A DNA stretch of 64,000 bases from Polaromonas sp. SP1 (lineage in GTDB: Bacteria; Pseudomonadota; Gammaproteobacteria; Burkholderiales; Burkholderiaceae_C). The translations under genes and the position numbers were made by a program. Positions 17,259 to 27,034 of the stretch are shown here, piece by piece. Each line of letters opens with the position of its first letter. Within the stretch, counting starts at the first letter, position 1. Under the pieces are notes generated by a model. It saw only the letters and a list, made by a program, of their open reading frames with translations, was not told where the DNA came from and made no database searches. The stretch is taken from contig NZ_CP031013.1 of the NCBI RefSeq assembly GCF_003711205.1, positions 1,426,001 to 1,490,000 of the forward strand, read 5' to 3'.

Positions 17259-17973
17259 GAAAAATAATGCCCAGCGTATGCCGGTGCCCGCTGCGCACCG
17301 TGCTCACGCCGTGCCGCATGTTGACGCGGTAAAACCCGCGGCTGCCTTGCACCGGGCGGTGGTGCACGGCAAACACTACGGCATCGCCCTGCCGCAGCGG
17401 TACCACTTCGGGCCGTGACTGCATGCGCGGGCGCTGCTCCGTCAGCACAAACTCGCCACCCGTGAAATCTTCGCCGGGCCGCGACAGCAGCACCGCGACC
17501 TGGATCGGGAACACATGTTCACCATACAGGTCCTGGTGCAGGCAGTTGTAGTCGCCGGGTCCGTATTGCAAGAGCAGCGGTGTGGGCCGCTGCTGGCCGG
17601 CCCCATGGCAGCGCGCCAGGAAAGCGGCATGCGCCGCCGGATAGCGCACGTCGATTCCCATCGCCTGGTTCCAGGCGTTGGCCACATGCACAAGCCGGGG
17701 ATAGAGCGTGGCGCGCAGCTGCGCGATGAGATCCGGCAGCGGGTAGTTGAAGTACTGGTATTCGCCCTGGCCGAAGCCGTGGCGCTGCATCACCACGCGG
17801 CTGCGAAAGTGGCGCGCATCGGCATACAGCGCGGCGACGGCCTTGCATTCGCGCGCATCCAGCAGCTGCGGCAGCACCGCGCTGCCGTGGCGGTTCAGCG
17901 AGGCGGCCCAGCCATCCAGGCCGGCGGCAGTGGGGTCGGGCAACAGGGAGGGGGCTTCGGAAACAAGAGACAT
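17245..17973 (-). CDS. 2OG-Fe(II) oxygenase family protein
   Basis: This 242-residue protein has the pattern of 2-oxoglutarate-dependent oxygenases: LLLQYGPGDYNCLHQDLYGE supplies His-x-Asp, VFAVHHRPVQGSRGFYRVNMRHGVSTV supplies the distal His and downstream Arg, and FTGGEFVLTEQRPRMQSR lies between them. It is most similar in style to prolyl-hydroxylase-like proteins found next to alkB in Burkholderiales. The substrate is unknown; co-expression with alkB suggests a part in alkylation damage repair or protein modification during that stress. Confidence 0.75.
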   Translation of the reverse strand: MSLVSEAPSLLPDPTAAGLDGWAASLNRHGSAVLPQLLDARECKAVAALYADARHFRSRVVMQRHGFGQGEYQYFNYPLPDLIAQLRATLYPRLVHVANAWNQAMGIDVRYPAAHAAFLARCHGAGQQRPTPLLLQYGPGDYNCLHQDLYGEHVFPIQVAVLLSRPGEDFTGGEFVLTEQRPRMQSRPEVVPLRQGDAVVFAVHHRPVQGSRGFYRVNMRHGVSTVRSGHRHTLGIIFHDAQ

Positions 17974-18074
17974 GCAGCAATCCGTGGGGCAATGGAAACA
18001 CCATCAACAGCCTTCAGGATAAATCCGGCGGCTCGCTCACGCTCGCCGGAATCGGACATTTCATTGCGCCGGTT

Positions 18075-18488
18075 TTATGCCGCCAGCTCGGTCAGGATCG
18101 GGCAGTCAGGCCGGCTGTTGCCCTGGCAGCAATGCGCCAGGTGGCCCAGTGTCTGCTTCATCGCCTCCATCTCGGCGATGCGGCGCTCCAGGTCGGCGAC
18201 ATGGGCCAGCGCGATGCGCTTGACGTCGGCGCTCGCGCGGCGTTTGTTCTGCCACAGCTTGAGCAGCTCGGCGATCTCGGCCATGCTGAAACCCAGTGCG
18301 CGGCCGCGGCGTATGAAGCGCAGCGTGTGCACTTCTTTTTCGCCGTACTGGCGGTAGCCCGCGTCGGTGCGGTGCACGGCCGGCAGCAGGCCCAGCGACT
18401 CGTAGTGGCGGATCATCTTGGCCGACACACCGGAGTGCGCGGCCGCCTGGCCGATGTTGAGCGGGCCGATCTCCATGGCGTCAGTCAT
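18075..18488 (-). CDS. cueR: MerR-family copper-responsive regulator CueR
   Basis: This 137-residue regulator has an N-terminal MerR winged helix ([20 protein letters not shown]), a dimerising coiled coil and a C-terminal metal loop with [13 protein letters not shown]. The two-cysteine loop CxxxxxRPDCPIL is the CueR copper(I) site. It should act on the two MerR-type promoters between copA and copZ. Its start overlaps the copA stop by 8 bp, so it is the second gene of the copA operon and would be induced together with it. Confidence 0.9.
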   Translation of the reverse strand: MTDAMEIGPLNIGQAAAHSGVSAKMIRHYESLGLLPAVHRTDAGYRQYGEKEVHTLRFIRRGRALGFSMAEIAELLKLWQNKRRASADVKRIALAHVADLERRIAEMEAMKQTLGHLAHCCQGNSRPDCPILTELAA

Positions 18489-20916
18489 GGGTGCTTCCTT
18501 TCCAGCGGTGCAGCAACAAGGCGTTCATCACCACGCTGGCGCTGCTCAGCGCCATGGCGGCGCCGGCGATGACGGGGCTCAGCAGCCCCAGCGCCGCCAG
18601 CGGGATGCCGACCACGTTGTAGACAAAAGCCCAGAACAGGTTCTGGCGGATCTTTGCGTAGGTGCGGCGCGAGATGTCGATGGCGTCGGCCACAAGCGCC
18701 GGATTGCCGCGCATCAGCGTGATGCCGGCCGCATGCATGGCCACGTCGGTGCCGGTAGACATCGCGATGCCTACGTCGGCCGCGGCCAGGGCCGGCGCGT
18801 CGTTGATGCCGTCGCCCACCATGGCCACGCGGTCACCCTGCGCCACGCCGGTGCGAAGCTGCCCGATGATGGCGGCCTTGTCTTGCGGCAGCACCTGGCT
18901 GTGCACCAGGTCTATGCCGAGTTGCTGTGCCACCGCGTCGGCGCTGCCACGGTTGTCGCCAGTCACCAAAGCGGTCTGTATGCCCAGCGCGTGGAGGCGG
19001 GCAATCGCCGGCGCTGCGCTGCTCTTGAGTGTGTCGCCGAAGGCCATCAAGCCCAGCAGTTGAGGCGCGGCGGTGACGTCGGCCAGCCATGACACGGTGC
19101 GGCCCTGCGCTTCGAGTTCTTTGGCGCGGGCGTGCAGCGCGGCGAAGGTGCCCAGGTCTAGGCCCAGCTCCTGCATAAAGCGCGGGCTGCCGAGGCGAAG
19201 TTCGTGGCCGGCCACCACGGCAGCCATGCCGCGCCCGGCGACGGCGCGCAGCTCTGTCGCCGCTGGAATATTGAGTTGTTGCTCCGCCGCGCGCCGTGTG
19301 ACCGCGCGGGCCAAGGGGTGTTCGCTGCCTGACTGAATGGCGGCTGCCCAGGCCAGCAACTCATCGGCAGCAATGACGTTGGGTTCCAGCGCCACCAGCT
19401 CGGGCTTGCCTTCGGTCAGCGTGCCGGTCTTGTCGAAGGCCACGACCTTGACGCTGTGCGCCACCTCCAGCGCCTCTGCATCCTTGATCAGAATGCCCTG
19501 GCGTGCAGCGGCCCCCGTGCCCACCATGATTGCTGTGGGCGTGGCCAGCCCCAGCGCGCAGGGGCAGGCAATCACCAGCACGGCGACGGCGTTGAGAATG
19601 GCGGCCTCCCAATCCTGCGTGACCAGTCCCCAGCCCAGCAGCGTGAGCAATGCGATGCCGATGACGACCGGCACAAACACGGCGCTGACCTGGTCCACCA
19701 GCCGCTGTATGGGCGCTTTTTTGGCCTGGGCCGATTCGACCATGCGCACGATGCGCGCCAACGTGGATTCCGCACCTATGGCCGTGGTGCGCACCACGAT
19801 CAGGCCTTCGGCGTTGACTGCGCCGCCCGTGACGTGGTCGCCTGCATGTTTAATGACGGGCAGGCTCTCGCCAGTGATCAGCGACTCGTCTACTTGCGTG
19901 GAACCCTCAACGATCTCCCCATCGACCGCGATGCGTTCGCCCGGCCGCACTACCACCAGGTCGCCGAGCTGTATATCTTGCAGTGCGACGTCTTCGTCTT
20001 TTCCACCAAGGCGGCGGCGCGCGGTATCGGGGCGCAGCGCCTGCAGCGCGCGGATCGCGGCCGTCGTCTGGTGTTTGGCGCGTGCCTCCATCCATTTACC
20101 CAGAAGCACCAGCGTGATCACGACAGCCGAAGCTTCGAAGTACAGGTGGGCCATGCCGTGGTCACCGTGCCGCAGCAGCTGGTAGACGCTCAACCCATAA
20201 GCGGCCGAGGTGCCCAGGGCGACCAGCAAGTCCATATTGCCGGTGCGGGCGCGCAAGGCGGCCCAGCCGGCGCGGTAAAAGCGCGCGCCCAACCAGAACT
20301 GAACGGGGGTGGCCAGCAGCCATTGCAGCCAGCCGTCCAGCATCCAGTCCTTGCCGAACAGCGTGCCCACCATGGGCAGCGCCAGCGGCGCCGACAAGGC
20401 AGCGGCCAGTGCGATGGGCCACCAGGCGGCGGCGGGCTTGTCCGCAGGCGCTGCTCCGGCGGCGGGAACTTCCCGCGCCTGGTAGCCCGCCTTGGCCACC
20501 GCGGCCTTCAGCGTGGGCAGCATGACGGCATTGCCCGCCACGCTCACTTCAGCGGTCTCGGTCGCCAGGTTGACGCTGGCCGACAGCACCCCCGGCACCT
20601 GCCTGAGCGCTTTTTCGACCCGCGACACGCAGGAGGCGCAGGTCATGCCCTCAATCCTGAGTTGCAGCGATTGTTCGGCCACGCGGTAGCCGGCCTTGGC
20701 GACGGCGGCTTTCAGCGTTTCCATGCCGATCTCGCTGCCCGCCTTGACACTGGCCTGTTCGGTGGCGAAGTTGACGCTGACGTCCTGCACGCCGGGGACA
20801 TTGGCCAGCGAGCGTTCTACACGTGCCACGCAGGACGCGCAGCTCATCCCCTGCACGGGGAACTGCCACTCGGCCAGTGCGGCTGTGGGTGTTGTGGGGG
20901 TGGATGTTGTACTCAT
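18481..20916 (-). CDS. copA: Copper(I)-exporting P-type ATPase CopA
   Basis: This 811-residue P1B-type ATPase exports copper(I) across the inner membrane. Two N-terminal heavy-metal domains carry GMSCASC (about residue 23) and GMTCASC (about 89). The membrane part carries the Cys-Pro-Cys motif ([11 protein letters not shown]), the phosphorylation site DKTGTLTEG, an HP motif in [10 protein letters not shown] and the [19 protein letters not shown] hinge. Length and layout match bacterial CopA. Its promoter (20923-20953) has a 19-bp spacer typical of MerR-family control. The downstream cueR overlaps its end. Confidence 0.95.
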   Translation of the reverse strand: MSTTSTPTTPTAALAEWQFPVQGMSCASCVARVERSLANVPGVQDVSVNFATEQASVKAGSEIGMETLKAAVAKAGYRVAEQSLQLRIEGMTCASCVSRVEKALRQVPGVLSASVNLATETAEVSVAGNAVMLPTLKAAVAKAGYQAREVPAAGAAPADKPAAAWWPIALAAALSAPLALPMVGTLFGKDWMLDGWLQWLLATPVQFWLGARFYRAGWAALRARTGNMDLLVALGTSAAYGLSVYQLLRHGDHGMAHLYFEASAVVITLVLLGKWMEARAKHQTTAAIRALQALRPDTARRRLGGKDEDVALQDIQLGDLVVVRPGERIAVDGEIVEGSTQVDESLITGESLPVIKHAGDHVTGGAVNAEGLIVVRTTAIGAESTLARIVRMVESAQAKKAPIQRLVDQVSAVFVPVVIGIALLTLLGWGLVTQDWEAAILNAVAVLVIACPCALGLATPTAIMVGTGAAARQGILIKDAEALEVAHSVKVVAFDKTGTLTEGKPELVALEPNVIAADELLAWAAAIQSGSEHPLARAVTRRAAEQQLNIPAATELRAVAGRGMAAVVAGHELRLGSPRFMQELGLDLGTFAALHARAKELEAQGRTVSWLADVTAAPQLLGLMAFGDTLKSSAAPAIARLHALGIQTALVTGDNRGSADAVAQQLGIDLVHSQVLPQDKAAIIGQLRTGVAQGDRVAMVGDGINDAPALAAADVGIAMSTGTDVAMHAAGITLMRGNPALVADAIDISRRTYAKIRQNLFWAFVYNVVGIPLAALGLLSPVIAGAAMALSSASVVMNALLLHRWKGSTHD

Positions 20917-20922
20917 GGCTGC

Positions 20923-20953
20923 AGTCTGAACCTTACCACCGTGGGAGGGTCAA
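20923..20953 (-). promoter_or_regulatory. copA: CueR-type promoter of copA-cueR
   Basis: On the minus strand TTGACC and CAGACT are separated by 19 bp, the over-long spacing that MerR-family activators correct by bending DNA. The spacer carries a dyad (ACCCTCCC...GGTAAGGT) that fits the CueR operator. The copA start is only 7 bp further on, so the leader is very short. Confidence 0.8.
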
Positions 20954-21003
20954 GCGCATGCGGCAAATGACCCTGCATGGATTCGGGGCTTGGCGGGCAG
21001 TTC

Positions 21004-21034
21004 TTGACCCTACCCCTATGGGAAGGTTCAGACT
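21004..21034 (+). promoter_or_regulatory. copZ: CueR-type promoter of copZ
   Basis: TTGACC, a 19-bp spacer and CAGACT are present, exactly as at copA. The spacer dyad is ACCCTACC...GGGAAGGT. The match to the copA promoter is close enough that both are surely bound by the same CueR. Confidence 0.82.
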
Positions 21035-21071
21035 CCTGCTCAATCCCTGTATCAACCTTTGAGGAGTTTTT

Positions 21072-21260
21072 ATGGAATTCACCATCCCCGCCATGAGCTG
21101 CGGCCACTGCGCCGGCGTCATCACCCAGACCGTCAAGTCGCTGGACCCAGCCGCGCAAGTCAACGTCGACCTGGCATCGAAAAAGGTGGTGGTGCAGTCC
21201 TCGCAAGACCAGCCCACCGTGGCAGCAGCGCTCGCCGAGGCGGGTTATCCCGCACAGTAA
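21072..21260 (+). CDS. copZ: Copper chaperone CopZ
   Basis: This 62-residue single heavy-metal-associated domain protein carries copper(I) to CopA. It has the short motif MSCGHCAG near residue 9, a variant of GMxCxxC in which both cysteines are kept. GAGGAG (21061-21066) precedes ATG 21072. It is divergent from copA and has its own CueR-type promoter. Confidence 0.9.
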   Translation: MEFTIPAMSCGHCAGVITQTVKSLDPAAQVNVDLASKKVVVQSSQDQPTVAAALAEAGYPAQ

Positions 21261-21333
21261 GACGCCTGTATCTGACGGAGAGGACGGTTGGGCGTCGATA
21301 GAATGGCCCTTCCTTCCCCATTGAAGCCGCCTA

Positions 21334-22188
21334 GTGTCCGACCGATTCGCCGTACTCCCCCAATACCTGTTTCCCAAGCAGGCGCTGACTGCCTTTGCCG
21401 GTTTCGTGGCTTCGCGCGAGCGCGGCTGGGTCACCACCGAAATCATCCGCCGCTTTGTCGCCAAGTACCAGGTCAACATGGACGAGGCGCTCAACTCGGA
21501 TATCAGCAGTTACCTCACTTTCAACGACTTTTTCACGCGCGCCCTCAAGCCAGGTGCCCGCCCGCTGGCCCATGCCGAGCTGATCTCACCGGTCGACGGC
21601 GCGATCAGCCAGTTCGGTGCGATCGAGAAAGACCAGATCTTCCAGGCCAAGGGCCACAGCTATTCGACCACCGCGCTGGTGGGCGGCGACGCGGCGCTGG
21701 CGGCGCACTACCAGGACGGCCATTTCGCCACGCTCTACCTGAGCCCCAAGGACTACCACCGCATCCATATGCCCGCCGGCGGGCGGCTGGTGCGCATGAT
21801 TTATGTGCCGGGCGAATTGTTCTCCGTCAACCCCGTCACTGCGCGCGGCGTGCCGGGCCTGTTTGCGCGCAACGAGCGCGTGGTCTGCGTGTTTGAATCG
21901 GCCCGCGGCCCGTTTGTGCTGGTGCTGGTCGGCGCAACGATTGTCGGCAGCATGGCGACGGTGTGGCATGGCGTAGTCAACCCGCCGCGCAGCAAGGTGG
22001 TGCGGCAGTGGGACTACCCCGACGAGCCGACCTCCGCGATTCGTTTGCAGCAGGGCGAGGAAATGGGCCGCTTTTTGCTCGGCTCCACGGTGGTCATGCT
22101 GTTTCCCAAAGGGCCGCTCAGGTTCAACCCCGAGTGGGCGCCCGGCCGCAGCATCCGCCTGGGCGAGGCGATGGCGTCCTACGCCTGA
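21334..22188 (+). CDS. psd: Phosphatidylserine decarboxylase proenzyme
   Basis: This 284-residue protein makes phosphatidylethanolamine from phosphatidylserine. It is a pyruvoyl enzyme that cleaves itself; the LLGSTVVML block near the C-terminus contains the Gly-Ser-Thr cleavage site at which the serine becomes the pyruvoyl group. Other family blocks are FNDFFTRALKPGARPL, SPVDGAISQFG, YLSPKDYHRIHMP and VGATIVGSMATVW. GTG 21334 is the first usable start and gives a normal N-terminus. The gene ends exactly where the convergent DUF72 gene ends, with no gap. Confidence 0.93.
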   Translation: MSDRFAVLPQYLFPKQALTAFAGFVASRERGWVTTEIIRRFVAKYQVNMDEALNSDISSYLTFNDFFTRALKPGARPLAHAELISPVDGAISQFGAIEKDQIFQAKGHSYSTTALVGGDAALAAHYQDGHFATLYLSPKDYHRIHMPAGGRLVRMIYVPGELFSVNPVTARGVPGLFARNERVVCVFESARGPFVLVLVGATIVGSMATVWHGVVNPPRSKVVRQWDYPDEPTSAIRLQQGEEMGRFLLGSTVVMLFPKGPLRFNPEWAPGRSIRLGEAMASYA

Positions 22189-23031
22189 TTACACGGTGGG
22201 TTTGAAGCCCAGCCTGTCCAGAAAAGCCATGGCGGCCGCAGGCGCCCGCTCCTTGGCGCCATTGATGAAATACACAAACACGTCGCGCGGCTTGCCGGGT
22301 GCTGGCGCGTCTTCCAATGCCGGCAGGTCGACCGGCACATCGCCCGCCGCCCATTGGCGCGCGCGTTGGGCCCAGGCGTCGAGCGCGCTGCCTTCATAAC
22401 CGGTTTCCAGGCCGGCGTCGCTCATCATCAGCCGGGCATAGGCGAAGTCACCGGTGAGGTCTGCAAACGACGGGAACTTGTCAGCGTCGGTAAATACCGT
22501 AGCGACCTTGTAACGGCGCGCCAGCGCCAGGTAGTCGGGCGACATGAAACTCTCGTGGCGCACATCGACCACATGGCGCAGCGCCAGGCTGCCTGCCTGT
22601 TTGGGCAAGAGCGCCAGAAACGCCTCGAAATCCGCCGCATCGAACACCTTGCCCGGCATGAACTGCCAGACGATGGGGCCCAGTTTGCGGCCCAGCTCGC
22701 TGATGCCGCTGTCAATAAAGCGCTGGATGGAGTCGCCCGCCTCGGCCAATACCCGGCGATTGGTCGCGTAGCGCGAAGCCTTCAGGGAAAACACGAAGTC
22801 ATCAGGCGTCTCGTCGTGCCATTTCTTGAAGCTGGCCGGCTTGAGCGTGCCGTAGTAGGTGCCGTTGACCTCGATGGCGCTGAGTTTGCGGCTGGCGTAT
22901 TCGAGCTCGCGGCTGTGCGGCAAGCCGGGCGGAAAGAAGTTGCTGCGCCAGGGCTCGAAAGTCCAGCCGCCTACGCCCGCACGGATGCGGGAATCGGCGG
23001 AGGCGGAAGAAACCGGTTGTGCTTGTGTCAT
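22189..23031 (-). CDS. DUF72 family protein (YecE-like)
   Basis: This 280-residue protein has the DUF72 pattern: RAGVGGWTFEPWRSNFFPP at the N-terminus, then SAIEVNGTYYGTLKP, FVFSLKASRYATNRR, GPIVWQFMPG, ALRHVVDVRHESF and VYFINGAKERAPAAA near the end. The fold is a TIM barrel related to endonuclease IV-like and isomerase families. The biochemical activity is not established. Its end abuts psd on the opposite strand. Confidence 0.85.
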   Translation of the reverse strand: MTQAQPVSSASADSRIRAGVGGWTFEPWRSNFFPPGLPHSRELEYASRKLSAIEVNGTYYGTLKPASFKKWHDETPDDFVFSLKASRYATNRRVLAEAGDSIQRFIDSGISELGRKLGPIVWQFMPGKVFDAADFEAFLALLPKQAGSLALRHVVDVRHESFMSPDYLALARRYKVATVFTDADKFPSFADLTGDFAYARLMMSDAGLETGYEGSALDAWAQRARQWAAGDVPVDLPALEDAPAPGKPRDVFVYFINGAKERAPAAAMAFLDRLGFKPTV

Positions 23032-23232
23032 GGCAGCTCCGTGGCGTACTTGTCTGTTCTCTCATCCAGATAGAGGGCTTTTTACCGTCGCCGGCCAGAG
23101 GTGTTGCAGGTTGAAACCGCCAATTGCGGGTCTTGCAGCGTCAAGTGGCGCGCTCTGTGCCGGAAGCGTACAGTAGCAGGTGCCGCAGCAAAACGCTGTC
23201 CTAAAAAGCCGATTTTCCCCCGGAGCCCCTTC

Positions 23233-24708
23233 ATGAACGCCCCCCTGCACCGCGAAATCCCCGCCAGCATCCTCAACGCCGCCCAGGCCCTTTCACAGGT
23301 CACCGCGCAATGGGACGGCGACATCGTCAAACAGATCACCGACTACATCGCCATCCCCGCCAAGTCCCCCGGCTTCGACAGCGACTGGGCCAAGCATGGT
23401 TACATCGACACGGTCATGCGCAATGCCGCGGCCTGGGTCGAGGCACAAAAAGTCGAAGGCCTGACGCTCGAAATCGTGCGCCTCGAAGGCCGCACGCCGG
23501 TGCTGTTTTTTGAAATCCCGGCCACGCGGGCCGACTCGACGCAAACCGTGCTGATGTACGGCCACCTCGACAAACAACCCGAGTTCACCGGCTGGCGCAA
23601 TGACCTGAGCCCTTGGACGGCGAAATACGAAGACGGCAAGCTCTATGGCCGCGGCGCCGCCGACGACGGTTATGCGGTCTACGCCAGCATCGCCGCGGTG
23701 CAGGCGCTCAAGGCGCAAAACGTGCCGCACCCGCGCATCGTCGGCCTGATTGAAACCTGCGAAGAAAGCGGCTCCTACGATTTGCTGCCTTACGTGAATG
23801 CGCTGCGTGAACGCCTCGGTGAAGTCGCCCTGGTGGTGTGCCTGGATTCCGGCGCCGGCAACTACGACCAGCTGTGGCTGACGACCAGCCTGCGCGGCAA
23901 CGCGTCAGGTGTGCTCAAGGTGGAAGTGCTCACCGAAGGCGTGCATTCCGGCGATGCCAGCGGCCTGGTGCCGTCGAGCTTTCGCATCATGCGCCAGGTG
24001 CTGGACCGCCTGGAAGACAGCAAGACCGGGCGCCTTTTGCCGCAGAGTTTTCACTGCGAAGTCCCGGCCGACCGCCTGGCCCAGGCGCAGGCTACCGCCA
24101 AAATCCTGGGCGCAGAAATCTACAAACGCTTCCCGTGGGCGCACTATGACTGCGAAGGCTCCAGCACCTTTGCGTTGCCTACCACCACCGACCCGGTCGA
24201 AGCGCTGCTCAACCGCACCTGGCGGCCCACGCTCAGCGTGACCGGCGCCGAAGGCTTCCCGGCGCTCAAGGATGCGGGCAATGTGCTGCGCCCTTACACC
24301 GCCTTCAAGCTGTCGCTGCGCTTTCCGCCGCTGATCGACGCCGCCGCGGCCGTGCAGGAACTCAAGACGCTGCTCGAAGACAACGCGCCCTACCAGGCCA
24401 AGGTCACCTTTGAGAGCAACGGCGGCGCCACCGGCTGGAACGCGCCCAGCACCGTGCCCTGGTTTGAAACCGCGCTCAACGATGCCTCGCAAAGCTTTTT
24501 CGGCGCCCCCTGCGGCACCATCGGCCAGGGCGGCACCATTCCGCTGATGAACATGCTGAGCAAGGGTTTCCCGAAGGCGCAGATGATGGTCTGTGGTGTG
24601 CTGGGCCCCAAGAGCAATGCGCACGGCCCCAACGAGTTCCTGAACGTGCCGTATGCCAAGAAGCTGACCGCCGCGGTCGCACATGTGATGGCCCGCGTTC
24701 CGGGTTGA
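23233..24708 (+). CDS. M20 family metallopeptidase
   Basis: This 491-residue zinc-dependent peptidase of the M20 family probably acts on dipeptides or small N-acylated peptides. The catalytic blocks are MYGHLDKQPEFTGW (metal His and Asp), GRGAADDGYAVYAS (bridging Asp), LIETCEESGSYDLLP (Glu base and metal Glu) and a late GPNEFLNVPYAKK. A dimerisation lid domain occupies roughly residues 215-370. ATG 23233 is chosen because it follows CGGAG and the family N-terminus starts there; the frame upstream to 23101 is not coding-like. It is divergent from DUF72 with a 200-bp gap. Confidence 0.85.
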   Translation: MNAPLHREIPASILNAAQALSQVTAQWDGDIVKQITDYIAIPAKSPGFDSDWAKHGYIDTVMRNAAAWVEAQKVEGLTLEIVRLEGRTPVLFFEIPATRADSTQTVLMYGHLDKQPEFTGWRNDLSPWTAKYEDGKLYGRGAADDGYAVYASIAAVQALKAQNVPHPRIVGLIETCEESGSYDLLPYVNALRERLGEVALVVCLDSGAGNYDQLWLTTSLRGNASGVLKVEVLTEGVHSGDASGLVPSSFRIMRQVLDRLEDSKTGRLLPQSFHCEVPADRLAQAQATAKILGAEIYKRFPWAHYDCEGSSTFALPTTTDPVEALLNRTWRPTLSVTGAEGFPALKDAGNVLRPYTAFKLSLRFPPLIDAAAAVQELKTLLEDNAPYQAKVTFESNGGATGWNAPSTVPWFETALNDASQSFFGAPCGTIGQGGTIPLMNMLSKGFPKAQMMVCGVLGPKSNAHGPNEFLNVPYAKKLTAAVAHVMARVPG

Positions 24709-24729
24709 TGCGGATGCACCGCCCTTCTT

Positions 24730-24754
24730 TGCGCCGCGGTTTGCCCGCGGCGCA
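24730..24754. other. Ten-pair perfect hairpin after the M20 gene
   Basis: TGCGCCGCGG and CCGCGGCGCA are perfect complements around a five-base loop, 21 bp after the peptidase stop. There is no T run, so it is more likely an mRNA 3' end protector or a Rho-linked signal than an intrinsic terminator. Confidence 0.5.
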
Positions 24755-24790
24755 TGTCCCCGCTGTGCCTGGCCAGGCTTGCGCCGCCGC

Positions 24791-25720
24791 ATGCAGTCGA
24801 CTGTCCTAGCGCCCTTTACCGCCCGCGACGGCGAAAACCTGGCCCTTTACGAGTGGCCGCTGGATGCCTGGGCGCACGAAATGGGCCAGTACGCACCGCC
24901 GCCGCGCGCCATTGTGTTGCTGGTGCACGGCCTGGGCGAGCATGCCAGCCGCTATGACCACGTCGCGCACCAGTTGATGGAATGGGGCTTTGCCGTGCGC
25001 GCTTACGACCAGCGCGGCCACGGCGAGTCCGGTGGCGCCCGTGGCGTGCTTCCCAATGAGACCGCACTGCTCGACGACCTGGCCGAGGTGGTCGACGACA
25101 CACGTTTGCGCGGCATGCGCCTTCTGGAGGCCGCTTATGCCGACAGGCGTCACTCGGAGTCCCAGCTCCAGCTGCCCCTGATCCTGCTGGGCCACAGCAT
25201 GGGCGGCCTGGTGGTGAGCCGTTTTGTGTCGCTGGGTATCCGTCCGGTGGAGGGCCTTGTGATGTCTTCCCCGGCGCTGGACCCGGGGCTGGGCCTTGTG
25301 CAAAAACTGCTGCTGTCCTTCATGCCCAGGCTGGCGCCCGACCTGTGCGTGGGCAACGGCCTGGATGCGCACTACATCTCGCACGACGAAGAGGTGGTCA
25401 GGAAATACTTTGCCGACCGGCAGGTGCACAACAAAATCTCGCCGCGCCTGGGCAAGTTCATCGCCACCGCCGGCCCGGCCACGGTAGCCGCAGCCGCCCA
25501 GTGGCGCACGCCCACGCTGCTGATGTATGCCGGCGCGGACAGGCTCGTCAACCCGGCCGGCAGCCGCGCCTTTGCGGACAACGCGGCCAACTCACCGGCG
25601 GTCAAATCCGGCACGGTGACGGCGCGCTGCTTTGACGGGCTTTATCACGAGATCTTCAATGAGGTCGAGTCCGAGCAGGTGTTCGACACGCTCAAGTCCT
25701 GGCTTGATGCCCGGTTCTAG
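24791..25720 (+). CDS. Alpha/beta hydrolase, monoacylglycerol lipase or lysophospholipase-like
   Basis: This 309-residue hydrolase shows LLVHGLGEHASRYDHVA, AYDQRGHGESGG, the nucleophile elbow LLGHSMGGLVVSRF (Ser), YAGADRLVNPAGS (Asp region) and FDGLYHEIFNE (His). This pattern is that of the lysophospholipase/monoacylglycerol lipase group. ATG 24791 is preferred; TTG 24779 adds four arginine-rich residues. It has no signal peptide and probably works in the cytoplasm. Confidence 0.82.
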   Translation: MQSTVLAPFTARDGENLALYEWPLDAWAHEMGQYAPPPRAIVLLVHGLGEHASRYDHVAHQLMEWGFAVRAYDQRGHGESGGARGVLPNETALLDDLAEVVDDTRLRGMRLLEAAYADRRHSESQLQLPLILLGHSMGGLVVSRFVSLGIRPVEGLVMSSPALDPGLGLVQKLLLSFMPRLAPDLCVGNGLDAHYISHDEEVVRKYFADRQVHNKISPRLGKFIATAGPATVAAAAQWRTPTLLMYAGADRLVNPAGSRAFADNAANSPAVKSGTVTARCFDGLYHEIFNEVESEQVFDTLKSWLDARF

Positions 25721-25728
25721 TTTTTAAG

Positions 25729-25783
25729 CAAAAAGCGGCGCCAGCCCAATACCCATATGGGCATAATGCTATAAAAATAGTAG
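25729..25783 (+). repeat. Repeat family A, divergent copy A8
   Basis: AAAGCGGCGCCAGCCCAATA followed by ATGCTATAAAAATAGTAG keeps the two-block layout of the family. It sits between two convergent genes. Confidence 0.5.
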
Positions 25784-25836
25784 TAAACCGTCCCCTTTCC
25801 GGCAGCAGAACGCTGCTGAATCAAGCGCTGGAGGGA

Positions 25837-27006
25837 TCAGGCGCCCTGCCTCTTGCGTTGGCCCAGTGCAAGCCAGGCCAGCGCCCCGCCCGTCAGCGCC
25901 AGCGGCAGCAGCGAGCCCAGGTTCAGCAGCGTCCAGCCCTGCGTGGTGACCAGCACACCGGAGGCCAGTGACGAAACGGCCAGCACCGCAAAAATGCAGA
26001 AATTGAGCGCGCCCTGCGCCTTGTCTTTTTCTTCCGGGCGATAGGCCGTGAGCGCCAGCGTGGTGCTGCCGGTGAAGAGGAAATTCCAGCCCAGTCCCAA
26101 CACAAAAAGCGCCACCAGGAATTCCTTGAGCTCCACGCCCGACAGCGCGATCAGCACGCACAGCACGTTGAGCGCCAGCCCCACCGCCATGATGGTCAGG
26201 GTGCCGAAGCGCTTGATCAGGTGGCCGGTGAAAAAGCCCGGCGCGAACATGCCGATCACATGCCACTCCAGCACCAGCGCCACGCTGGAAAACGGCAGCC
26301 CGCACACCTGCATGGCGATCGGCGTGGCGGCCATCAGGAGGTTCATCACGCCGAAGCCCAGGGCGCCGGCGGCCGCGGCGACGATGAAAACCGGCTGGCG
26401 CATGATTTCGCCGAGCGGCCGTCCGCCCCGTGCCGCATGCGCTTCAGGCGGTGGTGGAAATTGAATGAACGCCAGCAGCGCCATGGACAGTAGCGCCACG
26501 CCAGCCAGCGCCAGGTAGGCGCCGGCAAAAGGCACAGCGGTCAGCTCCCGCGTAAAAGCCGCCAGATTGGGCCCGGCGATGGCGCCCAGCAGGCCGCCGG
26601 CCATGACGAGGGAAATCGCTTTTTCGCGAAACGCCGGCAGGGCGAGTTCGGCGGCGGCAAAACGGTAAAGCTGGGCATTGGCGCTGTAGTAGCCCGCCAC
26701 CACTGTGGCGGCCACCAGCAGCCAGAAATTTTTGCTGTAGGCCGCATAGCAGCACAGCAGGGCCGAGGCCACAGCCACCGCGAGGCCCATTTGAAAGGAC
26801 ATCTTGCGCCCGAAGCGCGCTTGCGTGCGCGCCACCACGGCCGTGGAGAGCGCGCCGCCCACCACATAACCCATGACGGGCAGCGTCGCCATCCAGCCCA
26901 GCGGCGCCAGGTTCAGGCCGACCAGGCCGTTGATGGCGATAAAGGTGACGTTGTTGGTGAGAAACAGGCCCTGGCAGATGGCCAGTAGCCAGAGGTTGCG
27001 GTTCAT
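25837..27006 (-). CDS. MFS transporter
   Basis: This 389-residue protein has eleven to twelve hydrophobic helices in two sets, a charged loop after helix 2 (ARTQARFGRKMSFQMG, the usual MFS loop 2-3 pattern) and a matching loop in the second half (GHLIKRFGTLTIMAVG). The N-terminus begins at MNRNLWLLAICQGLFL; the longer frame from 27123 overlaps rsmE and is rejected. The substrate cannot be told from sequence. It follows rsmE by 28 bp on the same strand, but a functional link is not evident. Confidence 0.8.
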   Translation of the reverse strand: MNRNLWLLAICQGLFLTNNVTFIAINGLVGLNLAPLGWMATLPVMGYVVGGALSTAVVARTQARFGRKMSFQMGLAVAVASALLCCYAAYSKNFWLLVAATVVAGYYSANAQLYRFAAAELALPAFREKAISLVMAGGLLGAIAGPNLAAFTRELTAVPFAGAYLALAGVALLSMALLAFIQFPPPPEAHAARGGRPLGEIMRQPVFIVAAAAGALGFGVMNLLMAATPIAMQVCGLPFSSVALVLEWHVIGMFAPGFFTGHLIKRFGTLTIMAVGLALNVLCVLIALSGVELKEFLVALFVLGLGWNFLFTGSTTLALTAYRPEEKDKAQGALNFCIFAVLAVSSLASGVLVTTQGWTLLNLGSLLPLALTGGALAWLALGQRKRQGA

Positions 27007-27034
27007 GGCTGCCTGCGCATCGCTGTGCGTCCTG

